From contig JALMLS010000416.1 in the NCBI GenBank assembly GCA_038496445.1, forward strand, positions 1 to 64,000: DNA of 64,000 nt, read 5' to 3'. Source of the stretch: Trichosphaerium sp. ATCC 40318. Lineage: Eukaryota; Discosea; Flabellinia; Trichosidae. The notes under the pieces were generated by a model, which searched no databases, was not told where the DNA came from, and was given only the letters and a program-made list of their open reading frames with translations. The position numbers and the translations under genes are program-made. This document shows, one piece after another, positions 1 to 12,190 of this stretch. Each line of letters starts with the position of its first letter. Within the stretch, counting starts at the first letter, position 1.

Positions 1-964
1 TAAGATTATTTTATATCTCATAGTCATGAATAGATATGAAAATAAACAATATCTCATTATGTTGCCATGTATGTATAGATATGAATTTAAATTACATTTA
101 GCTACACATGATATACTAAAAACTTTGTGTATATGAGAAATGTCATACATATTTTTTTTGTAAAAAAAAAGCCAATTACAAACTCAAAATTGCTTACATC
201 TATATAACTCATCACTATGGATACCTACAAATCAATTATTGCTTGTACCATGTTTATAGGCCTAATAACATATATGTACATATAAAAGTAATTAAAAAAT
301 ACATTTGTAAATGCAACCTCCAAACACAACTGAATGGTAAAAATATTTCAAAATTTACAAAAAAAAAAAAGTTCACGTGTCGCTCACAGGCCATGTAGTG
401 TACGAATATCATTTTCGATGCTGCACACCATAATAATACATGCCTGTGCTAGCGGCACAGCATGAAAGTAGCAAAATCTAATAAAATCGAAAAAGTAGAG
501 GTTTAGGTAACCTTAACCCTAACCCTACCACTTAATTTATCAAAAAACCCTACGCGTTCTTAATTTAGCGTTTACAAACGCATTAATTATTGTTCAGGCT
601 CTCAAAACCAAATGCGATCAAATTACTTCTTTCGTTTATGAAGACACGATGTATTTAACTTATACGTGTTATTTAGGATGTTTGTATTTTGTAATGATCA
701 ATAAATAAAATGATGTTGCATTAAAATCTGAACCAAAGTATCGAATAATATTTTGTGTAATTTATAAAGTATTTTTTATTGAAATCTACAAAAAATACAT
801 TAAGAAATGCTATAAAGAATACATAGAGAATTCTATATAAAATACATACGCAATTCCAAAAGTAATACTCTAAGATTCTATGAGTAATACTTACGGAATT
901 TCATATAAATTCAATGGGAATTAAGGAAGAGTTTTTCCGTCTACTTTTCCCATAGGAAAACAGG
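1..964. other. AT-rich left flank without a gene
   Basis: I see no convincing coding sequence here. The stretch is strongly AT-rich with many short A or T runs and in-frame stops on all frames. A short telomere-like C-rich tract lies at 511-528. Together with the repeats that follow, this suggests a position close to a chromosome end. Confidence 0.6.
511..528. repeat. short interstitial telomere-like tract
   Basis: The bases CCTTAACCCTAACCCTAC form about two and a half copies of the CCCTAA/TTAGGG telomeric hexamer. The tract is too short to be a telomere. It is read as a degenerate interstitial copy in a subtelomere. Confidence 0.6.
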
Positions 965-969
965 GTGGA

Positions 970-1269
970 TTACTTAAAAATTCCCATTTTTATTTTACTA
1001 CTGTATTGGGATGCTTCCCAATTACCAAAATTACTAATGGAACGCAGTTTGTCTAACCAATCTTCAACACTGATTTTATCAACTAACCGATCACCGGTGA
1101 ACACTCGCAGTGATCTCTTAGAAATAGACGGGTATTTTGGTGTAACATATACTGGTAGTTTATTTTCAACTAACGGACCACCTTCATTATTGAGTGCCTG
1201 TGTCGGCGCCTTAAACGTTGGTTTATACAACTCTACTGCTGCTGCGATGTCTTCTAACTGATCTAACAT
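970..1269 (-). pseudogene. possible retrotransposon gag-like fragment
   Basis: An open frame of 99 codons reads on the minus strand. Its second half contains FTGDRLVDKISVEDWLDKLR followed by a Trp in ISNFGNWEAS. This resembles the 'F-x-G-D ... V-x-x-W-L ... W' opening of retrotransposon Gag capsid-like domains. The frame stops shortly afterwards, before the rest of such a domain, and no zinc knuckle, protease or reverse transcriptase is seen nearby. The plus-strand frame over the same bases is taken as its shadow. Inference only: a truncated remnant, or a small unknown gene. Confidence 0.3.
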
Positions 1270-1540
1270 AATCTCTTCTAACTGGTATACGGCACAGAAA
1301 CTCTTGGCTGTGAAAAACTTAACGGAAACAGATGAACTTAAATGAGAATATCAAACAGGTAAAAATCTGACTGTGTCGCCAAATGTTATGATGCTAATAT
1401 AAAGCAAAGCGTAGTTTTATTGAGGTTTGGACAATTACAAAAGGTACAAGTAGATAACAAATATTGTGGGACTTCGGTCGATAGTGTTCAGTGAAAGGTC
1501 TAAGGATATCTTCAGTGAATATTAAGTACGTAACTTAACA

Positions 1541-2160
1541 ATGCATTTCACTGTGAGGTTCATATGTACCGCTTCGCTAAATAATGCATTCCACTTTTAA
1601 ATATTGCAATTCTTATTTCACTACAATACTTTGGATTTCCTCATTTTTTCGTATAAAGCGCTTCGCTTCAAAATGCATTCCACTTTGAGGTTTATACATG
1701 TACCGCTTCGCTAAATAATGCATTCCACTTTAGGTATTATATTCTTTTTTTATTATAATATCTTGGATTTTTTCATTTTTTTCACATGAAGCGCTTCGCT
1801 TCAGAATGCATTCCACTGTAGGCACCGCATATGTGCCGCTTCGCTGAATAATGCATCCGATATTAGGAGTCGCATGCGTACCGCTTCGCTACAGTATCTT
1901 AGATTTTTTTAATTTTTTTTTCGCATTAGGTTTTGTAATATGGCGCTTCGCTTCAAAATGCATTCCACCATAATCTTTGCATGCCTACCGCTTCGCTACA
2001 TAATGCATTCCACTTTAGGTCCTGCATGTGTGCTGCTTCGCTACAAATTGTTGAATTCTATGAGTTTTTCGCTTTTTTGTTGCTTCACTACAGAATGTTG
2101 TCGTTGTGACCCTATAATATATTGCTTTGTGATATATTTCTATACAGTGCTTCGCACTGT
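1541..2160. repeat. degenerate CGCTTCGCT / ATGCATTCCAC repeat field
   Basis: About ten diverged copies of a roughly 30-base unit are visible. The core is CGCTTCGCT followed by TxxAxAATGCATTCCACTT. Clear copies start near 1568, 1658, 1700, 1788, 1834, 1943 and 1987, and shorter versions lie near 1878, 2034, 2085 and 2151. Two subtypes alternate: one begins TACCGCTTCGCTAAATAATG and the other GCGCTTCGCTTCAAAATG. Spacing is irregular (about 40-90 bases), with T-rich filler between copies. Stops interrupt every frame, so this is not a coding repeat. Confidence 0.8.
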
Positions 2161-2230
2161 TACATAGTACTATATGTATAAGTATCGGCAACATACGTTG
2201 CCTACATGCTGTTTAGCAACAACATAGATC

Positions 2231-2420
2231 CTAACCCCAACCTTTAGGGTATAACCCTAATTATTGTTATTGCTGATTAGGGTTAGGGTTAATTCATAGA
2301 CCCAATTAGGGCTAAGGTTAGGTTTACAACCCTAATGGCAAATAGACACTATACAACAGCTAGGTTAGGGCTAGGGTTTACTATTTACAGGAAACCCTAT
2401 ATTGTTTTAGGGTTAGGGTT
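2231..2420. repeat. interstitial TTAGGG-type cluster in both orientations
   Basis: Several short runs of CCCTAA and TTAGGG occur here, for example GATTAGGGTTAGGGTTAA near 2275 and TTTTAGGGTTAGGGTT at the right edge. Runs in both orientations are mixed with unrelated bases. This looks like degenerate telomeric sequence embedded in a subtelomere, not a chromosome end itself. The 2421-2653 stretch to its right is AT-rich and has no gene that I recognise. Confidence 0.75.
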
Positions 2421-2653
2421 ATGATTTTTGCTTTTTTCACTTTTGCCATTAATTTTATTCTACATATTTCTACTGTGTGCTGATTATGCTTAAACAACGA
2501 CATTGAAATTATTATTATTTATTGGATTTTTATGGTATTTATCATTTTATAAACATTACACCAACATTTAAGTATGTATCAATTTGTAAAGAAATAAATG
2601 TTTACAGAATTACATATTTTAATAACAGAAGTTTGTACAAAACAATACTAAAA

Positions 2654-3201
2654 TTAATTGATAGAGTCCAACTCTTTTATCATCACCAAAGCATCGGCAT
2701 AGCTATCTTCTGGAGTTGAGTAATACTTATAATCCCATTCCTTAGTTTCAAACCCAAACTTTTTATACAAGTTTTGTGCTGGGAAGTTATACACGCTTAC
2801 ATGTAATGTAATCTAAATACATTAACCATTACAACTAACAATAAAATATACCCTTGCACAACCAAGAACAGGTGCAAATTCTACAATGTGACCTAGCAAC
2901 ATAGACGCAATACCTCCACCACTATACTTTTTTTTTATAGCCAAAGAAATAAGTTCCATTGTTCTATATCTGCGCATACCATAGCAACAATACCCTATAA
3001 GCAGTTACTCAATGGTTTTCTTTCAAATATAAACATACCAACAATATACGGAATATTATCTACATACACCTCAGCTACCAAGCATTGACACTTTTTGGAA
3101 TAAACAAACTTCAAAAAAGTGTCATAATCATAAGGTGTAGCAAACGCCTCTTCTTCTATGTCTAATACTGCATCAATATCACCTAAATCAAGCTCTCGCA
3201 T
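2654..3201 (-). CDS. GNAT-family N-terminal acetyltransferase (NAA50/NAA60-like)
   Basis: Three exons can be joined through two short introns (about 3009-2966 with GTATGT...TAG, and about 2850-2813). The product starts MRELDLGDIDAVLDIEEEAF and ends YADALVMIKELDSIN. It carries the GNAT fold signatures: strand IVGYCCYG, then MELISLAIKKKYSGGGIASM with the acetyl-CoA loop written as K-K-Y-S-G-G-G-I-A, and later ITLHVSVYNFPAQNLYKKFG, the typical end of N-alpha acetyltransferases. It should transfer acetyl from acetyl-CoA to protein N-termini. NAA50, NAA60 and RimI-like members are hard to separate here. The ATG lies only 21 bases past the stop of the ZZ gene. An alternative splice would fuse the two. 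Confidence 0.8.
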
Positions 3202-3222
3202 GGTTGCTATCAATATTAATAC

Positions 3223-4323
3223 TTACACAACAGCAAATACAAGCACCACACCTTTAATGGGTTCACGTTTCTTCCTTGGCGGTGCAATTGGCTTTTCACT
3301 GCTGTTATAGTGTACAAAAATCTCAGTACTTTCACCAAGGCGTGGTTCCTTGCACTTTACCTACTCAATCTACTTAACAAACATGCTACAAACATCACTT
3401 TTTTATCGTACAGAGAGCGGTAGTGGCAAAGCCGCAAGTACCTGCGCTGGAACATTGTGCGACACTAAAATACGTCAAATACAAGTATCATGTGACAAAA
3501 CGTACTTTTTAATAAAATGTGTGACAACGGATGTGAATCACGCTTTGTACGCTCACAATTTTGGCACATATTGTAGTCTTTACAATTAAGGCACATGTAT
3601 CGCACACCAATTACAGGATGTTTGCATAACGAACATAACATTCCCTTGTGCACAAGCTCTTTGTCTTCTACAAAAAAATAAGCCAAACGGTTGGCTACAA
3701 CGTTGAACAAAACCGACGCCAACAAGTTTTGGCAGAAAAAAAATGTAATGGCAATGCAAAAGTAGCCACGTGGTTTTTTGCTAACACAAGACTTGACAAT
3801 GTTTTCAATGAAAAATAGAGAGTCTTTTTGTAGCGCTTGCTGTACGTGTGGTTGGGGATCAGAACACGTGCCTGTGTCGTCAATATTGGAGCACATGATA
3901 TCAAATTGCAAATTTGGCCTTGAGCAAACACTGTGAGTACTAAAAAGGCCATATTGAACTTAGCACCTGTCATTGCGCTTGGGTATGGGCCTAAACAGAG
4001 TAAGTGGTGGCACTTCAAGTTGTACAATAAAATTACGTTATTATTTTCATAAATAAGTGCCGTTCATCATGTGCCTTGCACTCTAGGTATGTTTGTTCGC
4101 AATATTCGCTATAAAACACGAATTAGTGGATGAATACTATAAAACAGGCAAATACGCACCACAGATCGTAGTCATCGCAGCTCATACACTTGTAGCGAGC
4201 GCCAAAGATAGGAAAGTCACATACATCGCATATAGCGCCCAAACTGAGTTGCTTTAGCTGTAAATTGGTGCTAGCCTATTCGCTAACTTGTAAAAAACAA
4301 ACGCCAGCAGTCGAACGCACCAT
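3223..4323 (-). CDS. double ZZ-type zinc-finger protein
   Basis: The first ZZ finger is [24 protein letters not shown], split by an intron and completed by [20 protein letters not shown]. The second is [20 protein letters not shown] followed by [20 protein letters not shown]. Both show the Cys pairs, the G-x-R-Y-x-C core and the closing histidines of ZZ domains, which bind histone tails or N-degrons in known families. A short linker and a basic tail ([12 protein letters not shown]) follow. The first exon (MVRSTAG) and its small intron are uncertain. No other domain is visible, so the partner is unknown. A splice from GTGTGG near 3246 to TAG near 3207 would join the tail in frame to the downstream acetyltransferase. 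Confidence 0.75.
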
Positions 4324-4473
4324 TTGTTGCGAATATTGTGTTGTTTGTTTTAGTTTCTTTTAAAAAAAACGCCTGGAAACCTATGTTCATTGAAATGTAC
4401 GCCAAATCTACTTTAACAAACAGTCAAACACGCACAGGTTAACGCCATCCCATGGTCATTCGTTAACAAACAC
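4324..4473. promoter_or_regulatory. shared divergent promoter region
   Basis: Only 150 bases separate the ATG of the minus-strand ZZ gene from the ATG of the plus-strand Roco gene. Both must therefore start from this stretch. No TATA box or other element is clear. Confidence 0.5.
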
Positions 4474-7400
4474 ATGGCAAACACCAATACTGACAACGTA
4501 CCCGAGAACTACCAAACGACAAAATTGTTATCTAACCCCTTTTTTTTTTTCAACTATAGACCCACTCGCTCGCGTCCTTCCTATCAGCGTTAGGTCTTGA
4601 TTGTTTTATTGACGTGTTTGCAGCTTTCCACGTCAACCTCTTGAGGGATGTAAACAGACTAGATAAACGCCATCTGGGCGTTATGGGCATTGATCCAGCT
4701 GTTTTAGAGCTATTGTCTCTTATGAGCTCCACGCGAGGTAGAACAGGCCCTTTCGCTTAGAAAAACGCAAAGAGATAACAAAAATGTAGATATCATGGGC
4801 GCAAAGTTTCCGAAACTTAAAGGTGTCCTACCACTAGGGTACGGCGCAATCTATACGCGAACACGCCAATCTAAAACGCAACAAAAACACATAATTTTTC
4901 TTTGGCGTCAAAAAGGTTAAAAAAAGCACGTGACTGAAGCCTCACCTTTTTTTATAGGACCATAAATTTGAATGAGCTTTTTCCATTTTTTCGTGACGTT
5001 GTGACACAAGATGTATGTCCGAGTGACTTTTTCGAAACACTATCAGGCGTTATGCTGAGCTCCAAGCGCGAAGATATGATCATACCACGCATAATTAATT
5101 TACCGTACTGTGGATACACAGATCCAAAAACAAACTCGCCTCGCAGTGGCCGTGCTACAAGCATTGTATCAGCGGTCATTGGCATGTCCGGAGATCAAGT
5201 TGCGCGAAAAATAAGTTCCTGGCTGATGACCAGCAATGGCGTGCTCAATATTAACTTACAACACTCACGTCTCACTGGAGATGGACTGGGTAAGATGAAA
5301 TTCTAAACTTAATAGCAAACAGTGTCACATCCTTATAGGTGAACTTGTGAGTGCCATTCAGAATTCTCCAACTAGAAACACACTCCAACAAATAGACCTT
5401 TCGCACAACGGAATAGACGACGCTGGTATCCTTATTATAACGCCTCTTATTTACCACACGCCTTTACGCAGATTGTATTTATCACACAATCTCATCAAGA
5501 GTGGCGGAGCCAGTTCAATATTCAATATGGCAGCGCAAATGTCGGATGTTATCCAACTAGAATTACTTGATCTTTCTCACAACACTTTACTGGACAGTGA
5601 GTCACTGAGAAGCTTAGTAAGACTCCTGAAGACAAACACTTCCATAACAAGCATCAATTTGGAAAAGACTTGGCCGAGTAAAGTTGCACTATCAAATGTT
5701 TACAGTCTGATTGAAGCCTTGGCGCTTAGCGACACATTGAAAAGAGCTAAAATTACTCTACCTGAAACTCTGCCTACATCCAAAATCATTACTTTCCAAG
5801 CAAAACGCAGCCTGGAATATCTAGACATAGCGGGATGTGCACCCACCACACCAAGGTCGCCAATACGACGTCGTAAGGGATCATTTCTTCGCAAAAAGAA
5901 ACGAAGTGATTGCAACTTGACAGCGTCAATGGGGCGCGCTCCAACTGTAAAGTTAATCGAGTCTGTCATTGGATCAAACTTAAAACTGAAGTATTTGACA
6001 CTTGCTGATAACAATCTAAACTGTGCGTATTCGCAATTATATCAATATGTTTCTGACTATGTTAAGCCCTAAATCTCGTTGCTCACAAGCTATACGCCCT
6101 TCCTGACTTGACAGCGCTTGATCTTGGGGGCTGCAATATACAATGTGAGGCTTTTATGATTCTCTTTCAACAAGGATTATCCAAAGCAGCTAAGAATATC
6201 CGGTGGCTAAACCTTAGCAATAATAGCTTGGATTGTGCGTTATAGGCTAACTAAAAATTAACATGTAATAATTTAATGTAGGCTCAAAAAAAACTGCTTT
6301 CGATTTCTTGGAGGTTGTACTGACATCTGACATACAACACTTGAACTTGGCCAATAATGTTATAAAGGCGCTACCTAAAATGAATATCTCACCTCATTTA
6401 ACTGTGCTCAATCTCTCAAATTGTAGTATAGGTGAGTTCTTTTTTAAAACCACTTCTACCAAATATTATCCTACATGTAAACACTCTAATTTACCTGATA
6501 GAGCATGCAACAATTGAGTTAGTAGCATCATTGTTAGATTCACGCAATCAACTACAATCGCTAGATTTGTCTAATAATAGTATTTCAGAAGAGTCATTTG
6601 CGATACTATCACGTGCCCTTATCAATAACCAAAGTGTAAAAGTTTTAAATATAGCACAAACTGATAAAAAGGGACTATCAGGCAGAAGCATCTGTGACGT
6701 TATAAGATTTAACAATTTCATTCACGTGCTGAATATTAGTGGAAATAGGATTGGAGAGCGCAACTCAAAAGTACTAACTTACGCTATTGAAACAAACACA
6801 AGCCTTTATGTACTTAAAACGTGCGACTGTGCAATTTCAGGTGGGGACAACTCATGGAAGCAATCGTTTGCTAAAAGATTCGACAAAGTACTCAATCCTT
6901 CTTTTGTTGGTACAGTACTAAAAAGAAATCCGTGTAGGTTTGCTCGAGAAAATCTAAACCACTGCGTCAAAGCTTTTCTGCAATGTCATACGATGTCGCT
7001 CTAAAATACTTGAAGTCGAAATCAAGCCGCAATATAACAAAGTTGGATCTAAGGTACATACTAGTGCTCTTATCCAATTACTTTTAAATAATTCTTAATA
7101 GTCGAAGCGTATTAATAAATGTACCTGAAGAAATTTTCAAACTGGAACAGCTCATGTGGCTCGATGTGCGCTCAACTGGTGTCACAAAACTTTCAGGATC
7201 AATATGTACAACATAACAACACAAAATTGCCCGTTTTAACACCATTCCTAGCGTCCTTAACAAGCTTAACAACCTTATTGCTATCATCTAACAAGATAGA
7301 GTCTTTACCGTATCAATTGTGCCACTTGACTAAGATAAAAGAGCTTCATATCCTTAATAATCCATTGTCACTAATACCGCCAGAAGCACTACAAGACTTT

Positions 7401-10400
7401 CAAACGTTGACTGTTCCATTCACATCATCACGTTTATTTACATATCTATCTTCACTGGAGTTAAGCACAGACAAAAATATTAAATACATGAAGACAAAAC
7501 TTATGATTGTTGGTGATGCTGCTGTACGAAAATAATGATATAGTGCTTGTTATATTACTCTCCATTAACTTTTCTTACAGGTTGGGAAAACGTCACTATC
7601 ACTAGTGCTAAAACGAAACCGATACTTATTGTATACACTACCTACGTTAAATCAAAATGTATCCACAGATGGTATTAACATAACGCAATGTGTTATCAAA
7701 GGTTCAGGCAGTAAACGAATCCTAGTGGACTTCTGGGATTTTGCAGGTATCTCAAAGCACATAACGAGAAAGTTTCTAACACCGCAAAGGTCAGGAAATA
7801 TACTACACAACACACTCTCTATTTTTAAGTTCGAGAGCGATGTATGTGATAGTATTTGACATTACAAACCCAAATCTTCTCACAGTGGAACATTGGATAA
7901 AGGCTATTCGCATTCGGTGAGTATTACTTGACACCAACAGGCGAGATATCTTGTCTTATCTTTCTAGTGCTGGAAACAATACACCGATTTTGATAGTCGG
8001 TAACAAAGGAGATATGGTGAGTGACGCACAGGCGCAAGAAACTATAAGAGCTGTCAGAAAGAAATATAGGTCTTTTCAAAATATTGTTGGCTTTCTCGTA
8101 ACAAGTTGTAAGGACGCCAAGGTATATAATCACTAACAGCAGAAACAATACTGACGCATTATAGGGAATGAAAACTGTCAAGAATGCTATCATAGCTGCA
8201 TGTGAGAAGTACCGATTGGTGGGTTATGATCTTCCTAACTCGTACCTGACGCTTGAAGATACTTTGTCAACGCTAAATCAGGTACCCAACAATTTGTGTT
8301 GTTACTGGGTTAACTGTTTTTAGCCGTTCATATCATGGTCTAAATTTTGTACATTATGTAAAAATGCTGGCATCGCAAAAGGACATGCAAAGAACGCTGC
8401 TGTTGCACTTTCGAACACAGGTAACCAAATGAAAAACTTAAACACGTGACTTAGTGACCCCTTTTTATAGGTACAATATTGTACTTCGAAAATCAACGGA
8501 ATGCACTGGCAGATATTGTATTCTTGAGCCCTCAATTCTTATGTGACGTATTTTCTGAAGTGGTGCGTAATCTACCTACAAAGCCACATCCTAATTTGAA
8601 TAGGTAACTACGAAACATACTTGGATTAAAGAGGGTATCGTAACCAAAGATATCCTTATGGTCCATCTGTGGAAAACATGCTCGCTAGACATTAAACTTA
8701 AACTATTCCAACTACTAAAAGACTTTGATATAGTCTACAGCCTACCTGGTACTACTAGCATACTATTCAAGATAAATAGCTAAACTATTCTTTCAGGCGA
8801 GGGCTCACAACTTCTTATCCCGTGCCTGTTGTCATCCGCAGTTGCTCCTGAATCTTATGACCCAAGGCAAAAGATTCTATAATACTCTTTGTAACTAACT
8901 CCTCTCCAGTGATGATACGAAAAAGAAATATAGGCGAGATTACAGGTTCAGGTTTATGCCAATTGGTTTTGCGAGTAGAATGATCGTAAGGTAAATCAAT
9001 CACAAACAAAGGATAATTAAATATTGTAAAGTTCTTACACGTATTAGATGCTTACATCTATCATCAGTAACTACAGTTGGATACTGGAAAAATGGAGTAG
9101 TGCTAGCCCGCAATGATGAGAAATGTGTACTAGGTAGTAAACCATTTTTAAAAGGTTGATTAATGAACATAAAACAGAATATGACATGGCAACACATAGA
9201 CTTACAATGGATTTCTTGTCTACTGACAGCATATCGCTTGTCATTGATGTTATTAGAAGTATGGATGACCTAATTAACGATTGGTTTCAAGGTACAACAA
9301 TAGTCCTACGACAGAACGCTAACAATAACTTGTCCAACAGGAGTACAGTATTCTGCCTATGTTTCCGCACTTCCGCTGGGCAAAATGGATACGTTCACTA
9401 CCCACGAGGTCGCCAAGGGCATTGCGGATGGGACAGGCGTCGTAGTATGTCAGGATGGCACTAAGCTTTCGTAAGTCATTTTGTCCGCACTCCTACTCTA
9501 ACAGCTATAAACGTAGTGTACAAGATCTTGCGCCTGACTTGGCACTTTCTGACCTTCATGATTTTGTCATTCCATTCTCGGACATAGAAATGGGTGAGAT
9601 GATTGGCCAAGGCGGTTTCGGGGCAGTGTATAAGGCTAAATACAAGGGTGATGATGTAGCTGTGAAACAGCTAAACTTTAGTGACATGACTGATGGTATT
9701 GATGCTGCTGAAATGGTAGTTGAGTTCCATCACGAAGTGCGTGTAATGATGTATGCTGGGAAAAAAAAAAACCAGAAGAACCATCTAAACTAAAGTTTTA
9801 TTAGATTATTACAGCACCCCAACATTGTAAAACTTATTGGTTTAACAATGCAACCATTAACAATGGTCATGGAGTTCCTACCTCTGGGTGATCTGAATGA
9901 TTTTATTCAAAAGAATCCAGTAAGCAACAAAATGAATAAACAGCTCATGTACACAAAAAACTAACCAAGTTTGTTTGCAGGACATAACATGGGAATATAA
10001 ATTAAAAGTAGCATTGGACATTGCAAACGGAATGAATAGAATGCACTGTTTCAATCCTCCTCTTATACATAGGGACTTGAAAGCTGAGAACATCTTGGTA
10101 AGCAAACAAAACGTATTTACTCAGCTTGTTTTGATATCTTAAATAGATGGTTTCAGCAGATGTGAATGCCCCTGTTGCTGCAAAGATAACTGATTTTGGT
10201 ACTGCAGCCTTTGTGCTACAGAAACTGAAGCGTCCTGTTGTGTTAAACACTCAAATTCTTGCACCAGAAATACTAAAAGGAGAGTCATACTCTGTGCAGA
10301 GTGATGTATATAGCTTTGCTATCATACTATGGAGATTATGGACATGCACATTTCCGTATGATCCATCCACCATTATTTTCTTTCTGACATCGACACTTGC

Positions 10401-11943
10401 TTAGATATGACGAATACCATAGCACTAGTAAATGGAAACTACAGGCCATGATAATAGAAAAGCACACACGGTAAGATCGGGTAACCTCCATGGTTTATTA
10501 TTGACCTCCCACACAGCCCTCGCATACCAGAAACTCAAGGCCTCAAGGGCGAGAGATTGTACCAACGTTTAGTCGAAGAATGCTGGCACCCTTCTCCACT
10601 GTCTCGACCACCGTTTCACGAAATTGTCAACCGGCTTTTTGACATTGCACAAACAATACTTGTTGGCGATGAGGATGGTAAGTATGACCCCTTTGCATTA
10701 ATCAACTAATGTTATATCAGTCGTGGATGAATCTTTAATGTTGGCTCTACAATCATTGGAACAAAGCGCCAGTTGGGCATATGATGTCATAAACAAGCCT
10801 CAACAAGTGAATTGCTGTTGCTCTGTAGATAGCACGTATGTTATATTTGGCTGTACAACTGGAGAGCTCGTGTTATATGATGTTGATGTTCGTATATACT
10901 TCTAAACAACTCCTCACTAAAACGTTTGTTAGGAGCAAGCAGTACTCCAACAATCTCCAGTCCACAATGACAAAGTGTTGAATGTAGTCGCAAAAGGAAG
11001 TCTTGTGTGGAGTACATCAGATGATCTCACAGTTAAAGTATCAGCTAAAGAGGTAAGATTGTAATCTTTAATTGAGAAACAGCTAACTTTTTTGTCCCAT
11101 TGAAGACGCTTGTTGTCTTGGCTAGTATTCTGGTACAGTACCCAATTTCATCCTTAGTAACATGGAACACATCTTCAGTCATTGTTGGTTCTGCAATAGG
11201 AGCTATAAGTACAATTGAATATTCAGGAAGCCAGGTACACAAAACAAACAAATGTTATTTTAACAAAAAATAGCGCTTATCTCTCACCACGAAACTGGAG
11301 CTCGAGAATCCAATAACATGCATTTGTATCAAAGATGATAAAGTATGGATAGGGAATAATCACGGAACCATTTACGTCACTGACCAGGTTAGCCTGCACA
11401 AATACACGTGTTTCACTCTTCCAATTGATTTTTAAATATAGGAATTCTCATGTCTAAACAAGTTCCAAAGTCACAAAACACGAGTGAATACAATTATAAG
11501 TATTGCTGATAAGCTGTGTACAGGTTCAGATGATGGATATATAAAAATATGGAAAGATACGCACAAAACAGGTTCGACTTACCCCTTTAATTTTTCTTTT
11601 TGTGCCACTTGTCTAAAATGATACTAGGCGATACTGCGCTCAAACTACAGCAAAGCAATAAAGCAGTGAATACAATAGCTGGTATTGGTGGTATAGTTTG
11701 GGTTTTGGAGGAAGGCAGCGATGTACAACTTTGCAATGAAGTGCGTAAGCTTTTTATCAGCGCTTCTAACCTTTTGCTCTTTAGAACCTTGATTTAATTA
11801 ACACTTTTGCCGATGTACATAACTCTAAGGTCAAAAGTCTATGTATTGTCAACAGTAATGCTATCGTTACATTTGATATATCTGGTATTGCAAAACTCTG
11901 GATAAAGGATAGCAGTGAAGTGATAAGACAATCAAGATACTAA
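4474..11943 (+). CDS. LRRK-like Roco protein (SAM-LRR-Roc-COR-kinase-WD40)
   Basis: I read one long multi-exon gene. Exon 1 (4474-4497) encodes MANTNTDN, and exon 2 (from 4560) encodes a SAM-like helix bundle (SLASFLSALGLDCFIDVF ... HLGVMGID). Leucine-rich repeats follow (about 4960-7440, e.g. LQQIDLSHNGIDDAGILI). The Roc GTPase (7490-8130) has P-loop GDAAVGKTSL, DFAG and NKGD. A COR-like part (8330-8760) includes GTILYFENQRNALADIVFLS. The kinase (9570-10640) has GQGGFGAVYKAKYKGDDVAV, HRDLKAENIL, DFG, LAPEIL and DVYSF. WD40-type blades (10720-11940, e.g. LCTGSDDGYIKIWK) end at QSRY-stop. This is the domain order of LRRK kinases, in which GTPase and kinase act on each other. The N-terminal SAM is unusual. 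I assume one transcript because reading frames join at GT-AG introns throughout those I checked. Confidence 0.85.
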
Positions 11944-12190
11944 CTAATGCCATAAAACTGGAAAACAAAAATAAAAAAAAAACCAGCTAACTAGTCACGT
12001 GGGACATGAATAACATGTTTTATATCACAATCTTTCAAAATATTTATCATTAACACAAAACAACCAAACAAACAAATTGAAAAAGAAAAAAAGAAAACCA
12101 TCACCTGCTGTGTAAAGGGAGTGTTTGATTTTAGTTTTCTTTTTTTTTTCCTTTTTTGTTGTGTTTGTGAAAAAGGGGAGAGATTTAAAA
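11944..12190. other. convergent intergenic spacer
   Basis: This stretch lies between two converging stop codons. It is A- and T-run rich with one CACGTG near 11997. No gene or clear hairpin was found. Confidence 0.5.

Noticed and set aside
965-1261. Plus-strand ORF of 98 codons at the same place as the gag-like frame
   Set aside because: Its composition is less protein-like than the minus-strand frame, and only one strand is likely to be coding.
1541-2160. CRISPR array
   Set aside because: Copies are diverged and unevenly spaced, spacers are low-complexity, no cas genes are present and the genome is eukaryotic.
2231-2420. True telomere end
   Set aside because: Runs are short, degenerate and in both orientations, so this is interstitial sequence.
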